Source: Corynebacterium gallinarum (GTDB lineage: Bacteria > Actinomycetota > Actinomycetes > Mycobacteriales > Mycobacteriaceae). Taken from it: a stretch of DNA of 64,000 nt. The DNA is taken from positions 62,001-126,000 of the forward strand of contig NZ_JACSPR010000002.1 in assembly GCF_014837045.1 (NCBI RefSeq), written 5' to 3'. Shown piece after piece: positions 18,125-26,720 of the stretch; position 1 is the first letter of the stretch; the number at the start of each line of letters is the position of its first letter. A program made the translations under genes and the position numbers. A model generated the notes under the pieces. That model made no database searches. It was not told where the DNA came from and was given only the letters and a program-made list of their open reading frames with translations.

Positions 18125-18778
18125 ATGGAACTGCTCTCCCATCTTCTTGCCTCCGATCCCGCCTCCCCCCGTCTGACGGTCTACAACGAAAACACCGGGG
18201 CGCGGCTCGATTTCTCCGCCATCACCCTGGACAACTGGGCGTCGAAGGTGGGCAATATGCTCCTGGAGGAACTCGACCTGGATGAGGATTCCACCATCGC
18301 GGTCGATCTGCCGGTGAGCTGGCAGGCGGCGGTGATCGTGCTCGGGGCCTACGCCGCCGAGGTCCAGGTGACCTTCGGGGGCGGGGATGCGGATGTGGTC
18401 TTCACCTCCCCCGACCGGTTCGGGGCGAACGAGGGCACCGGGGATATCGTGCTGGTCAGCGAGGACCCCTTCGGTCGCGGGGTGGTGGAAAGCGGCGGTG
18501 AGCTCCCCCGGGGTGCCATTGACTTCGGGCCCACCGTCCGGTTCTACGGTGACCAGTTCTTCCACCCCACCCGCACCCTGCCGGAGATTGTCGGGGACAC
18601 CGAGGTGCAGCCGGGGACCCGCCTGCTGAGCACGGGGTGGACCGACCTGGACAGTTTCACCGCCCACGTTCTGGACCCACTGGCGGTGGGTGGTTCCGCG
18701 GTGGTGGTGGCCGGGATGGTGGATACCCAGCGTCTTGATCAGATCGCAACCGCCGAGAAGGTCACCGCACGCGTCTGA
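18125..18778 (+). CDS. TIGR03089 family protein
   Basis: Conserved actinobacterial protein (217 residues) that follows the lcpA/cpsA gene in mycobacteria and corynebacteria (Rv3268 position). The N-terminal half resembles the first part of AMP-forming acyl-CoA synthetases (RLTVYNENTGARLDFSAITLDNWASKVGNML, then ADLPVSWQAAV-like strands), but the adenylation core with its P-loop is absent, so it is unlikely to activate acids. The ATG at 18125 is preferred; a frame from 18101 adds eight residues with no ribosome site. The spacing to lcpA is 82 bp, which allows co-transcription. Its function is not known. Confidence 0.75.
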   Translation: MELLSHLLASDPASPRLTVYNENTGARLDFSAITLDNWASKVGNMLLEELDLDEDSTIAVDLPVSWQAAVIVLGAYAAEVQVTFGGGDADVVFTSPDRFGANEGTGDIVLVSEDPFGRGVVESGGELPRGAIDFGPTVRFYGDQFFHPTRTLPEIVGDTEVQPGTRLLSTGWTDLDSFTAHVLDPLAVGGSAVVVAGMVDTQRLDQIATAEKVTARV

Positions 18779-18821
18779 GAATGTGGCCGGCCCGCAGGTG
18801 CACAACTGGGTGTGACACTGC

Positions 18822-18827
18822 TAACTT
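18822..18827 (+). promoter_or_regulatory. -10 box of a probable leaderless tusK transcript
   Basis: TAACTT ends exactly 8 bases before the ATG of the ABC ATPase gene, and no usable ribosome site lies between. The same arrangement is seen upstream of accD1, dtsR2 and the DUF3499 gene. Confidence 0.4.
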
Positions 18828-18835
18828 CATAGGGT

Positions 18836-19840
18836 ATGGCCACTGTTTCCTTTGACAAAGTCTCCATCCGGTACCCCGGTGCGGAGCGCCCCACCGTGCA
18901 CGAACTTGATCTCCAGATAGCCGATGGTGAATTCCTCGTGCTGGTCGGCCCGTCGGGATGTGGAAAATCAACCACGCTGCGGGCACTCGCCGGACTCGAG
19001 GAGGTCGAATCCGGTGTGATCCGTATCGACGGCCAAGATGTCACCGGGGAGGAACCCGCCGAGCGTGACATTGCGATGGTGTTCCAGAACTACGCCCTCT
19101 ACCCCCACATGTCGGTGGCCCGGAACATGGGTTTCGCCCTCAAACTGGCCAAACTGCCCCAGGCGGAGATCGACGCCAAGGTGCGGGAGGCCGCCGAGAT
19201 CCTCGACCTCACCGAATTCCTGGACCGCAAGCCGAAGGACCTCTCCGGTGGCCAGCGTCAACGTGTGGCCATGGGCCGGGCCCTGGTGCGCAACCCGAAG
19301 GTCTTCCTCATGGATGAGCCCCTGTCCAACCTCGACGCCAAGCTGCGTGTGCAGACCCGCGCGGAGGTCGCCGCACTGCAGCGTCGCCTGGGTACCACCA
19401 CCGTCTACGTCACCCACGATCAGGTGGAGGCCATGACGATGGGCGACCGCGTCGCGGTGCTCAAGGGCGGCCTGCTCCAGCAGGTGGCCCCACCCCGGGA
19501 GCTCTACGACGCCCCGGTCAATGCGTTTGTCGCCGGCTTCATCGGGTCCCCGTCCATGAACCTGTTCCCCCACGACGGTGTGACCCTGGGTGTGCGCCCG
19601 GAATCCATGCTGGTGGTCACCGGTGCGGCCCCGGCCGGATACACGGTGGTGGACGGGACCGTGGACATCGTCGAGGAGCTCGGCTCCGAGTCCTATGTGT
19701 ACGCCACCTGCGACGGCAACCGCCTGGTGGCGCGCTGGGAGGACACCGTGGTGCCCGCACCGGGTGACCGCGTGCAGTTCGCCTTCGACCCGGCGACCTC
19801 ACACCGCTTCGACCCGACCAGCGGTGACCGGCTCAGCTGA
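18836..19840 (+). CDS. tusK: ABC transporter ATPase, trehalose-uptake type (TusK/MsiK-like)
   Basis: ATP-binding subunit of 334 residues of the UgpC/MalK/MsiK family. Walker A is G38-P-S-G-C-G-K-S-T, the signature is LSGGQRQRVAMGRAL, Walker B is VFLMDEPLSNLDAK, and the H-loop is TVYVTHDQVEAMT. A C-terminal TOBE/OB region (about 240-334) typical of sugar importers follows. It heads a cluster with a solute-binding lipoprotein and two permeases in the order of the C. glutamicum trehalose importer TusFGKE, which recycles trehalose released during mycolate transfer. The substrate is inferred from synteny. The start has no ribosome site and is probably leaderless. Confidence 0.85.
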   Translation: MATVSFDKVSIRYPGAERPTVHELDLQIADGEFLVLVGPSGCGKSTTLRALAGLEEVESGVIRIDGQDVTGEEPAERDIAMVFQNYALYPHMSVARNMGFALKLAKLPQAEIDAKVREAAEILDLTEFLDRKPKDLSGGQRQRVAMGRALVRNPKVFLMDEPLSNLDAKLRVQTRAEVAALQRRLGTTTVYVTHDQVEAMTMGDRVAVLKGGLLQQVAPPRELYDAPVNAFVAGFIGSPSMNLFPHDGVTLGVRPESMLVVTGAAPAGYTVVDGTVDIVEELGSESYVYATCDGNRLVARWEDTVVPAPGDRVQFAFDPATSHRFDPTSGDRLS

Positions 19841-19974
19841 GGGTGACCACGGCGGGGGTCGCGGCGTCGTCAAGCACTGCCCCCGGCACGGGGGTGATTT
19901 GGGGTAAACCGGTGCGGGAAAGTGGCGAAAGTCATTAGATTGAAATCACCTGTTGCAGAGAAAGGTGACCCACC

Positions 19975-21282
19975 ATGTCCAAGTTTTCCCGCAAGACCGG
20001 CGTATCGCTGGCCGCAACCAGCCTGATCGCCGCCATCGCCCTGGCCGGTTGTAGCAATGACACCAGCTCCAACGACGCCGGTTCGACCGACACCGGCACC
20101 ACCGATACCGAAGCCACCACCGCCGCCTCGGGCGAGGAGGGCCGCGGCCCGATTACCTTCGCCATGGGCAAGAATGACACCGACAAGATCATCCCGGTGA
20201 TCGAGAAGTGGAACGAGGAGAACCCCGACCAGGAGGTGACCCTCAACGAGCTCGCCGGCGAGGCAGATGCCCAGCGCGAGACCCTCGTCCAGTCCCTCCA
20301 GGCCGGCAACTCCGATTATGATGTCATGGCGCTCGATGTCATCTGGACCGCCGACTTCGCAGCGAACCAGTGGCTCGCACCCCTCGAGGGTGAGCTCGAG
20401 GTGGACACCTCCGGGCTGCTGGAGTCCACCGTGGAATCCGCCACCTACATGGACACCCTCTACGCACTGCCGCAGAACACCAACGGCCAGCTGCTCTACC
20501 GCAACACCGAGATCATCCCCGAGGCGCCGGAGAACTGGGCTGACCTCGTCGAATCCTGCACCCTGGCGGAAGAGGCCCAGGTTGACTGCCTCACCACCCA
20601 GCTCAAGCAGTACGAGGGCCTGACCGTCAACACCATCGGCTTCATGGAGGGCTGGGGCGGATCCGTCCTGGACGATGACGGCACCACCGTGGTCGTCGAC
20701 TCCGCCGAGTCCAAGGAGGGCCTGCAGGCGCTTGTCGACGCCTACGAGGACGGCACCATCTCGTCCGCCTCCACCGCAGCCACCGAGGAGGAGACCAACC
20801 TGGCCTTCACCGCAGGTGAAACCGCCTATGCCATCAACTGGCCGTACATGTACACCAACGCCGAGGACTCCGAGGCCACCACCGGCAAGTTCGAGGTCCA
20901 GCCACTCGTGGGCAAGGACGGCGTGGGTGTATCCACCCTCGGTGGCTACAACAACGCCATCAACGTCAACTCCGAGAACAAGGCAACCGCCCGCGACTTC
21001 ATCGAGTTCATCATCAACGAGGAGAACCAGACCTGGTTCGCCGACAACTCCTTCCCACCGGTGCTCGCCTCCATCTACGACGATGAGGAACTGATCGAGC
21101 AGTACCCGTACCTGCCCGCACTGAAGGAATCCCTGGAGAACGCGGCACCACGTCCGGTCTCCCCGTTCTACACCGCGATCTCCAAGGCCATCCAGGACAA
21201 CGCCTACGCAGCCATCAACGGCAACGTCGACGTGGACAAGGCCACCGCTGACATGAAGGCAGCCATCGAGAACGCCTCCTAG
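19975..21282 (+). CDS. tusE: Extracellular sugar-binding lipoprotein of the trehalose-type importer
   Basis: Family-1 solute-binding protein of 435 residues. The signal peptide ends in the lipobox A-L-A-G-C (Cys 25), followed by a long Ser/Thr/Asp linker (about 27-50) and then the two-lobed binding domain starting PITFAMGKND. It would sit on the outer face of the plasma membrane and deliver the sugar to the two permeases. AAAGGTG precedes the ATG. It lies between the ATPase and permease genes; trehalose is the likely ligand, by synteny with C. glutamicum tusE and the mycobacterial LpqY-SugABC system. A hairpin terminator follows, which may let this gene be made in excess over the permeases. 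Confidence 0.85.
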   Translation: MSKFSRKTGVSLAATSLIAAIALAGCSNDTSSNDAGSTDTGTTDTEATTAASGEEGRGPITFAMGKNDTDKIIPVIEKWNEENPDQEVTLNELAGEADAQRETLVQSLQAGNSDYDVMALDVIWTADFAANQWLAPLEGELEVDTSGLLESTVESATYMDTLYALPQNTNGQLLYRNTEIIPEAPENWADLVESCTLAEEAQVDCLTTQLKQYEGLTVNTIGFMEGWGGSVLDDDGTTVVVDSAESKEGLQALVDAYEDGTISSASTAATEEETNLAFTAGETAYAINWPYMYTNAEDSEATTGKFEVQPLVGKDGVGVSTLGGYNNAINVNSENKATARDFIEFIINEENQTWFADNSFPPVLASIYDDEELIEQYPYLPALKESLENAAPRPVSPFYTAISKAIQDNAYAAINGNVDVDKATADMKAAIENAS

Positions 21283-21313
21283 AACACCAGGGACGTTCCA
21301 CCCCCATGACACT

Positions 21314-21342
21314 CCGGTCACCCGCCAGGTGACCGGGGTTTT
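21314..21342 (+). terminator. Hairpin terminator after tusE
   Basis: CCGGTCACC (21314-21322) pairs with GGTGACCGG (21328-21336), 5-base loop, followed by GGTTTTG. It would separate or attenuate transcription between tusE and the next genes. Confidence 0.7.
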
Positions 21343-21443
21343 GTCATAGTCTGGGCAGCACAGGTGTTGTTCCCCAACTACTTCCCCGTGTCGGTTTTCG
21401 AGTCGGATTAAGTGTCGGATCCAGCGTCCCTGAGGAGGACCCC

Positions 21444-21929
21444 ATGCCGCATCAACGCTCCCCCGAGACAACTGAGGTGCTGTCCTTCACCATCTCCGGG
21501 TTCATCACCCGATGCCCCGTCCAGGTCTTCGAGGCCATTGTCGATCACCGTCAACTCTCCCGACATTTCGCCGTCGGCGGGGCCCAGGGCCGGATGGACA
21601 CCGGGGCCACCGTGACGTGGAATTTCGACGACGGTTCCGAGCCCTCCACCGTCTGGGTCCGCGAGGCGGTGCTTGCCCGGTGCCTGATCCTGGAGTGGGC
21701 CGGACCGGATGCCGACGACACCAATGGACCCACCACCGTGGAATTCGTCTTCCAACCCGCCAATGACTTCACCCGCACGAAGCTGACCATCACGGAATCC
21801 GGGTGGGCTCCCACCGCCGCCGGAACCAGGAGCGCCCTGCGCGAATGCCACCGGTGGACCGCCATGCTCACCGGTCTGAAGGCCTGGTTGGAGCACGGGG
21901 TCGTTCTGGGCAGGGACCTCCACCGCTAG
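21444..21929 (+). CDS. SRPBCC (AHSA1-like) domain protein
   Basis: Cytoplasmic protein of 161 residues with the START-like SRPBCC fold: it opens with a beta-strand (VLSFTISGFITRCPVQVFEAIVD), then the helix-turn-HF segment (HRQLSRHFAVGG), a central strand series (GATVTWNFDDG, CLILEWAGP, TTVEFVFQP) and a long C-terminal helix (SALRECHRWTAMLTGLKAWLEHG). AHSA1-like members bind hydrophobic ligands or help Hsp90, but no ligand can be named. It sits inside the trehalose-importer cluster on the same strand, after the terminator, where C. glutamicum has a membrane protein gene instead. AGGAGG lies upstream of the ATG. Confidence 0.75.
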   Translation: MPHQRSPETTEVLSFTISGFITRCPVQVFEAIVDHRQLSRHFAVGGAQGRMDTGATVTWNFDDGSEPSTVWVREAVLARCLILEWAGPDADDTNGPTTVEFVFQPANDFTRTKLTITESGWAPTAAGTRSALRECHRWTAMLTGLKAWLEHGVVLGRDLHR

Positions 21930-22068
21930 GGATGTGGGTTCCCCGGTAGGAGTGGGTGGAACGGAGGTGGGGTTGCTGTTCCCCACCGCCACCAAAGCTC
22001 TATGATCCAAGTAACACTTTTTCTGATTTCCCGACCCCGTCCCATCTACCCCAAGGAGCAGTGGAGAC

Positions 22069-23115
22069 ATGGCCAAGATGAAACAGGCGCGATCAGCCGT
22101 GTGGTTGATCGCACCAGCCATGATTGTTCTGACGGTGGTGATCGGTTACCCCATCGTCCGTGCCGTCTGGTTGTCCTTCCAGGCGGACAAGGGTCTTGAT
22201 CCCACCACCGGATTGTTCACCGACGGTGGTTTCGCCGGTTTCGATAATTACCTGTACTGGCTCACCCAGCGCTGCATGTCCCCCAACGGCACCATGGGCA
22301 CCTGCCCGCCGGGCACCCTGGCCACCGACTTCTGGCCGGCCCTGCGCATCACGCTCTTCTTCACCGTGGTCACCGTGACCCTGGAAACCATTCTGGGCAT
22401 GTTCATGGCCCTGATCATGAGCAAGGAATTCCGTGGCCGTGCCCTCGTCCGCGCCGCGGTCCTGATCCCGTGGGCGATCCCCACGGCGGTCACCGCGAAG
22501 CTGTGGCAGTTCCTGTTCGCGCCACGCGGCATCATCAATGAACTGTTCGGACTCGACATCAGCTGGACCACCGACCCGTGGGCGGCGCGCGCCGCGGTCA
22601 TCCTCGCCGATGTCTGGAAGACGACCCCGTTCATGGCGTTGCTCATCCTCGCCGGCCTGCAGATGATCCCCAAGGACACCTATGAGGCGGCACGTGTGGA
22701 CGGGGCGAGCGCCTGGCAGCAGTTCACCAAGATCACCCTCCCCCTGGTCAAACCGGCCCTGATGGTCGCGGTACTGTTCCGCACCCTGGATGCCCTGCGC
22801 ATGTACGACCTCCCGGTGATCATGATCTCCGCCTCCTCGAACTCCCCCACCGCCGTGATCTCCCAGCTGGTGGTGGAGGACATGCGTCAGAACAACTTCA
22901 ACTCGGCCTCCGCGCTGTCGACGTTGATCTTCCTGCTCATCTTCTTCGTGGCCTTCGTCATGATCCGGTTCCTCGGGGCGGATGTCTCCGGTCAGCGGGG
23001 AATGGAGAAAAATAGGCAGCGGTGGCGCAGGCCCGGCCGGAAGGGCCCGGCTGTTGCCGGGGCAGGAGTCGGCATCACCGGTGCCGCTGTGGCAAGTGAG
23101 GTGGCGTCATCATGA
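22069..23115 (+). CDS. tusF: ABC sugar transporter permease (TusF-like)
   Basis: MalF-type permease of 348 residues with about six membrane helices (first at 10-31, last near 300-320). The EAA loop that docks the ATPase is visible as Y-E-A-A-R-V-D-G-A-S-A-W-Q-Q-F. The stop overlaps the next ATG (ATGA), so both permeases are made in a fixed ratio. The C-terminal tail is basic and then Gly/Ala-rich, longer than usual. Ligand assignment to trehalose is from cluster synteny with C. glutamicum. The gene is separated from tusE by the SRPBCC gene. Confidence 0.85.
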   Translation: MAKMKQARSAVWLIAPAMIVLTVVIGYPIVRAVWLSFQADKGLDPTTGLFTDGGFAGFDNYLYWLTQRCMSPNGTMGTCPPGTLATDFWPALRITLFFTVVTVTLETILGMFMALIMSKEFRGRALVRAAVLIPWAIPTAVTAKLWQFLFAPRGIINELFGLDISWTTDPWAARAAVILADVWKTTPFMALLILAGLQMIPKDTYEAARVDGASAWQQFTKITLPLVKPALMVAVLFRTLDALRMYDLPVIMISASSNSPTAVISQLVVEDMRQNNFNSASALSTLIFLLIFFVAFVMIRFLGADVSGQRGMEKNRQRWRRPGRKGPAVAGAGVGITGAAVASEVASS

Positions 23116-23948
23116 AACGCAAGACCAAGAACCTGATCCTCAACTACGCAGGCGTGGTGTTCATCCTGTTCTGGGGCCTGGCACCGTTCTACTGGATGGT
23201 GGTCACCGCGCTGCGGGACTCCCGCCATACCTTCGACACCACCCCGTGGCCCACCCATGTGACCCTGCAGAACTTCCGGGATGCCCTGGCCACCGACAAG
23301 GGCAACAACTTCCTGGCCGCGATCGGCAACTCACTGATCGTCAGTCTCACCACCACTATCCTCGCGGTGGTCGTGGGCGTGTTCACCGCCTATGCGCTGG
23401 CACGCCTGGACTTCCCCGGCAAGGGGATCATCACCGGCATCATCCTGGCGGCCTCGATGTTCCCGGGCATCGCCCTGGTCACCCCGCTGTTCCAGCTCTT
23501 CGGTGACATCGGCTGGATCGGCACCTACCAGGCGCTGATCATCCCGAACATCTCCTTCGCCCTGCCGCTGACCATCTACACCCTGGTGTCCTTCTTCCGT
23601 CAGCTGCCGTGGGAACTGGAGGAGGCCGCCCGTGTGGACGGCGCGACCCGCGGGCAGGCCTTCCGCAAGATCCTGCTGCCCCTGGCCGCCCCGGCGCTGT
23701 TCACCACGGCGATCCTGGCGTTCATCGCCTCGTGGAACGAATTCATGCTGGCCCGCCAGCTGTCCACCACCGCCACCGAACCGGTCACCGTGGCCATCGC
23801 CCGCTTCTCCGGTCCGAGTTCCTTCGAGTACCCGTATGCCTCGGTGATGGCGGCTGGCGCACTGGTCACCGTTCCGCTGATCATCATGGTGCTCATCTTC
23901 CAGCGACGCATCGTCTCAGGCCTGACCGCGGGTGGTGTGAAGGCCTAG
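23112..23948 (+). CDS. tusG: ABC sugar transporter permease (TusG-like)
   Basis: MalG-type permease of 278 residues with six predicted membrane helices and the EAA motif L-E-E-A-A-R-V-D-G-A-T-R-G-Q-A-F. It starts within the stop of the tusF-like gene. Together with tusF it forms the membrane channel driven by the TusK ATPase. The protein is complete and of usual length. A small membrane-protein gene follows 10 bp downstream and is probably co-transcribed. Confidence 0.86.
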   Translation: MKRKTKNLILNYAGVVFILFWGLAPFYWMVVTALRDSRHTFDTTPWPTHVTLQNFRDALATDKGNNFLAAIGNSLIVSLTTTILAVVVGVFTAYALARLDFPGKGIITGIILAASMFPGIALVTPLFQLFGDIGWIGTYQALIIPNISFALPLTIYTLVSFFRQLPWELEEAARVDGATRGQAFRKILLPLAAPALFTTAILAFIASWNEFMLARQLSTTATEPVTVAIARFSGPSSFEYPYASVMAAGALVTVPLIIMVLIFQRRIVSGLTAGGVKA

Positions 23949-23958
23949 ACTGTCGGTC

Positions 23959-24192
23959 ATGAGCACGAACGAACCCCGGGACCCGTCCGAACACAAACGC
24001 AGAGCCCTCCAGCTCGATGCGTTCATCGGATTCCTGGGCTTCTTCGCCTTCCTGTCTGTGATCCAGGCCGTGATCAATGTGTTCCAGCCCGAGCCGAAGG
24101 TGTGGCCCGCGCTGCTGGCCCTGGTGCTGGTGCTGGCGACGGTGAGCATGTGGCGGGCCAGGCGCGACCGATCGCCCCGGACGGAGGCTTAA
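23959..24192 (+). CDS. Small two-helix membrane protein
   Basis: Hypothetical protein of 77 residues: a charged N-terminus (MSTNEPRDPSEHKRRA), two hydrophobic helices (about 21-42 and 49-66), and a basic end (WRARRDRSPRTEA). It begins 10 bp after the tusG-like stop in the same direction, so it is most likely the last gene of the importer operon. Small proteins of this type after tusG are found in related corynebacteria, but no function is known. Confidence 0.6.
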   Translation: MSTNEPRDPSEHKRRALQLDAFIGFLGFFAFLSVIQAVINVFQPEPKVWPALLALVLVLATVSMWRARRDRSPRTEA

Positions 24193-24399
24193 GCAGCCGT
24201 GGCCATCACGGTCAACGGCTTTCTCGCCGATGACGGTGATTCCCGCCAGTTGCTTTTCGACGTTCCCGAATCCTTGGCGATCTCACCGGGTCGCTCCTGG
24301 ATACCGGGACCTGGCAGGGTGGAGCCCACCAGCCCAGTATTCTCTGTCGCTCTCCGCGACATCTCCGAAGATGATCGAAGCGCCCAGCTGCAGTGCCTC

Positions 24400-24975
24400 T
24401 TATGATGTCCGCGCAATGTATTGCAGAGCTGTGCGTACGCGTCGTGCGAACTCGGGACAGTCGGCTTTCCTCAGCGCTGCATCCAGCTGTTGGCTGCCGT
24501 GTTTGGAGCCCCAATAATCAAATTGTTGTCGCGTGATTGGCACGACACAATGAGGATTGGAATCAGTAACAAGCATGAAGAACTCATCGGCGGTAATGAT
24601 CTCGTACGGTTCTTCATCCGGGGTTTACGTAATGTCCGTCGGGTCGTTGTTCGAGATGATCAAGTTTGCCCGCGAGGCAACTGCAGCGGCGTGTACGTGG
24701 TAGTCGCCTTCATCCGTGCCGGAAAACTTCTCCTCACCGGAGAATTCAGAGACGACTTCATCCAAACATTGCTGGATCTTTCCCATCCGGTCAGTCACCA
24801 CCCTGCCGGGGAGTCGCGGATTATTCTTTCGGAGGACCCGGATCGCCTCAGCGAGGATGTCCGTAGTCGCGTGGAGCTGGAACATTCCCTCATTTTCGCA
24901 GCGCAGAAAGAACAACCAGTCGAGGCATGTTCTACTGGCGAGCACATTCGCATCCACCAACACCCGTTGCGTCAT
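24400..24975 (-). pseudogene. PIN-domain toxin-like gene with an in-frame stop
   Basis: The frame from ATG 24975 encodes 116 residues of a PIN-type ribonuclease domain and stops at TAA 24625-24627. The same frame continues without break for 74 more codons to 24400 and reads like coding sequence (PYEIITADEFFMLVTD, VVPITRQQFDYWGSKHG, DAALRKADCPEFARRV). The acidic residues expected for PIN catalysis, D8, E43, D91 and D111, all lie before the stop, so a shortened product could still be active. The gene is 26 bp downstream of an HTH antitoxin-like gene on the same strand, as in PIN/HTH toxin-antitoxin pairs. I call it a pseudogene; a sequencing error or a functional short form are the alternatives. 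The region is AT-richer than its surroundings. Confidence 0.75.
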
Positions 24976-25001
24976 GCCTTGAGCTTACGGTCCGTGAGAA
25001 A

Positions 25002-25442
25002 CTAATCGTCGAAAAATTCCTGATTTTCCGCGGTGGAGGAGCGAAGATCCTGGAATGCTTTTCTGCGTTCTTCTGCACGCTTGTTTTTCAGACGGAAGAC
25101 CTCGTCCCGCTTGAATCGGGTATGCGACCTCACCTTGAAGGCATCGATTTCACCTTCCCGCACCCATTTCATGAGCGTGGGACGGGAAACACCCAGGATG
25201 TCAGCGGCGGTGGTGCTCGTCAGCTCCTCGGGAATCCGGCCAATGGTGACTTCCCCACTGCTGGCGACCGATTTGAGGGCTTGGAGCAGCATGTGTTGAA
25301 GATCCTTCGACAACGTGATGATCTGGCCATCGTTGGTCTGAATGGAAATTTCAGATCCGCGCGGAACTGGCGTTTGCTGAGCTTCGCGAATGATATCTTC
25401 CGTAATCAGAATCTGCTCAGGGGACATTATTGTTGCACTCAT
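25002..25442 (-). CDS. Helix-turn-helix (excisionase-type) antitoxin-like protein
   Basis: The protein (146 residues) has an N-terminal helical part and, at about 75-115, a MerR/excisionase winged HTH (TSTTAADILGVSRPTLMKWVREGEIDAFKVRSHTRFKRDEV). The C-terminal helix is highly charged (LKNKRAEERRKAFQDLRSS), as in antitoxins that wrap their toxin. It precedes the PIN-domain gene on the same strand. GGAGGA lies before the ATG, and two palindromes in its promoter region suggest autoregulation. It would repress its own promoter and neutralise the PIN protein. With the PIN gene interrupted it may now act alone. Confidence 0.78.
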   Translation of the reverse strand: MSATIMSPEQILITEDIIREAQQTPVPRGSEISIQTNDGQIITLSKDLQHMLLQALKSVASSGEVTIGRIPEELTSTTAADILGVSRPTLMKWVREGEIDAFKVRSHTRFKRDEVFRLKNKRAEERRKAFQDLRSSTAENQEFFDD

Positions 25443-25462
25443 GGGGTCTGTCCTCCTTCAAT

Positions 25463-25478
25463 GGGTAATCTCTTACCC
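25463..25478. promoter_or_regulatory. Palindrome GGGTAA-N4-TTACCC, likely antitoxin operator
   Basis: A perfect 6-bp inverted repeat with 4-base spacer lies 21 bp upstream of the antitoxin start, in the expected 5' leader, a common place for autorepression by the HTH antitoxin. Confidence 0.5.
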
Positions 25479-25496
25479 TTCACCGTAGGCGCTTTT

Positions 25497-25508
25497 CACT
25501 TATAAGTG
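25497..25508. promoter_or_regulatory. 12-bp palindrome CACTTATAAGTG with -10-like core
   Basis: A perfect 12-bp palindrome whose minus-strand TATAAG can serve as -10 hexamer for the antitoxin-PIN operon. A repressor bound here would cover the promoter. Confidence 0.45.
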
Positions 25509-25622
25509 CAACCCCGATTGCCTGCCCGGTTCCACCCCCATCCTGGTCTTCTGGTCCGGGTCGACCCTTTCAGTCTGTTGGAGAAATCCGGCTGGCCATC
25601 ACCACACCAGCACTCCGGGCAC

Positions 25623-26069
25623 TTAACCCACAATCCTCCGCCACAGCACGCGCAGGGTGGAATGCGGCAGGGCCAGGCATTCACGGAGGAACATCTGGGT
25701 GCGCACGCTCAGGGGTGTGTGGGCGGTGACCACGGTGATGGGGATGCCCAGGTGCCAGGCCCACAGGTAGGTGCGCCAGGCGTGGAAGTCACTGGTGACC
25801 ACGGTCCACCGCCGGGTGTCGGGCAGGAGTGCGTGGGCGTTTTCCAGGTTCTCATTGGTGCTGGTGGCGTGGGGTTCCTCGATGATGGTCTCCACCCCGA
25901 GGTCGCGCAGGTAGTCGGCCATTGCGGCGGCCTCCCCCTGTCCGCTGACCACCACCGCAACCGCCCCGGATGCGCCCACCAGTTCCGCAGCACGGTTCAG
26001 ACGGGAGGCCAAAAGCGCATTGACGTGCCCGTTGACCACCCTGGAGCCGAGCACGAGAATCGGGTTCAC
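25623..26069 (-). CDS. YdcF/ElyC (DUF218) family protein
   Basis: The protein (148 residues) is a short, soluble DUF218 member: ILVLGSRVVNG at the start, then VAVVVSGQGEAAAMADYL, T-S-T-N-E-N-L-E-N-A, and VVTSDFHAWRTYLWAWHLG, which match the family's GG/SGG, E-(S/T)-x-(S/T)-T-x-E-N and (S/T)-x-x-x-H-x-x-R core motifs. E. coli ElyC and SanA, larger relatives, affect envelope synthesis under stress; the small cytoplasmic form has no proven reaction. It follows purE by 15 bp on the same strand and so is probably in the purK-purE transcript. Confidence 0.8.
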   Translation of the reverse strand: MNPILVLGSRVVNGHVNALLASRLNRAAELVGASGAVAVVVSGQGEAAAMADYLRDLGVETIIEEPHATSTNENLENAHALLPDTRRWTVVTSDFHAWRTYLWAWHLGIPITVVTAHTPLSVRTQMFLRECLALPHSTLRVLWRRIVG

Positions 26070-26084
26070 GGTGTCGGGGGTGAT

Positions 26085-26585
26085 CTATTCGCCCATGAGG
26101 CGCTGTTTCAGTGCCTCGTCCTTGGCCTCCACCTGGGCTGCCATGTCAGCCTGGTAGTCGGCCATCTTCTGCACCAGTGCGGGATCCCCTGCGCCGAGAA
26201 TGCGCACGGCGAGCAGGCCGGCGTTCTTGGCACCACCGATGGAGACGGTGGCCACGGGCACGCCGGCGGGCATCTGCACGATGGACAGCAGGGAGTCCAT
26301 GCCGTCGAGGTCCTTCAGCGCCCGGGGGATGCCGATGACCGGCAGCGGGGTGGCGGCGGCGACCATGCCGGGCAGGTGGGCGGCACCACCGGCGCAGGCA
26401 ATGATGACCTTGAGGCCACGCTCATGGGCGGAGGTGGCGTAGGCCAGCATGCGTTCCGGGGTGCGGTGGGCGGAGAGCACGCCGACCTCGAAGGGGATGC
26501 CGAATTCGGCGAGGGCCTCGGCTGCCGGGGCGACGGTGTCCCAGTCCGAATCAGATCCCATGATGAGCCCGACGAGTGGTGCCAT
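26085..26585 (-). CDS. purE: N5-carboxyaminoimidazole ribonucleotide mutase
   Basis: Class I PurE of 166 residues that converts N5-CAIR to CAIR in purine synthesis. The active-site loop MGSDSDWDT and the catalytic His in [11 protein letters not shown] are present, and the Gly/Ala-rich strand [13 protein letters not shown] closes the pocket. The ATG at 26585 is chosen because GGAAG lies upstream; a longer frame from 26669 starts in non-coding sequence. It follows purK by 135 bp on the same strand, and the pair makes CAIR from AIR, ATP and bicarbonate. The gap between them carries one copy of the dispersed GTCGACAAGC motif. Confidence 0.95.
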   Translation of the reverse strand: MAPLVGLIMGSDSDWDTVAPAAEALAEFGIPFEVGVLSAHRTPERMLAYATSAHERGLKVIIACAGGAAHLPGMVAAATPLPVIGIPRALKDLDGMDSLLSIVQMPAGVPVATVSIGGAKNAGLLAVRILGAGDPALVQKMADYQADMAAQVEAKDEALKQRLMGE

Positions 26586-26701
26586 TGTGTTCTTCCTCCA
26601 GTTACGCCATGAAAGGTTTGTCACGGGAAAGTCTAACCGGCCCGCCCGGCCCACCGGCAACCGTGCCACCCGTGGTACGCCCAGCCCCGTGGGCGGGGGC
26701 G

Positions 26702-26714
26702 GGCGTCGACAAGC
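26702..26714 (-). repeat. Dispersed motif, intergenic copy between purK and purE
   Basis: GGCGTCGACAAGC, the complement of GCTTGTCGACGCC, begins 7 bp past the purK stop. Confidence 0.65.
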
Positions 26715-26720
26715 ATGGTG

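Noticed and set aside
24199..24405. 68-codon frame starting GTG after the small membrane protein gene
   Set aside because: No ribosome site, no family resemblance, and it runs into the end of the PIN-gene remnant; could be debris but is not supported as a gene.
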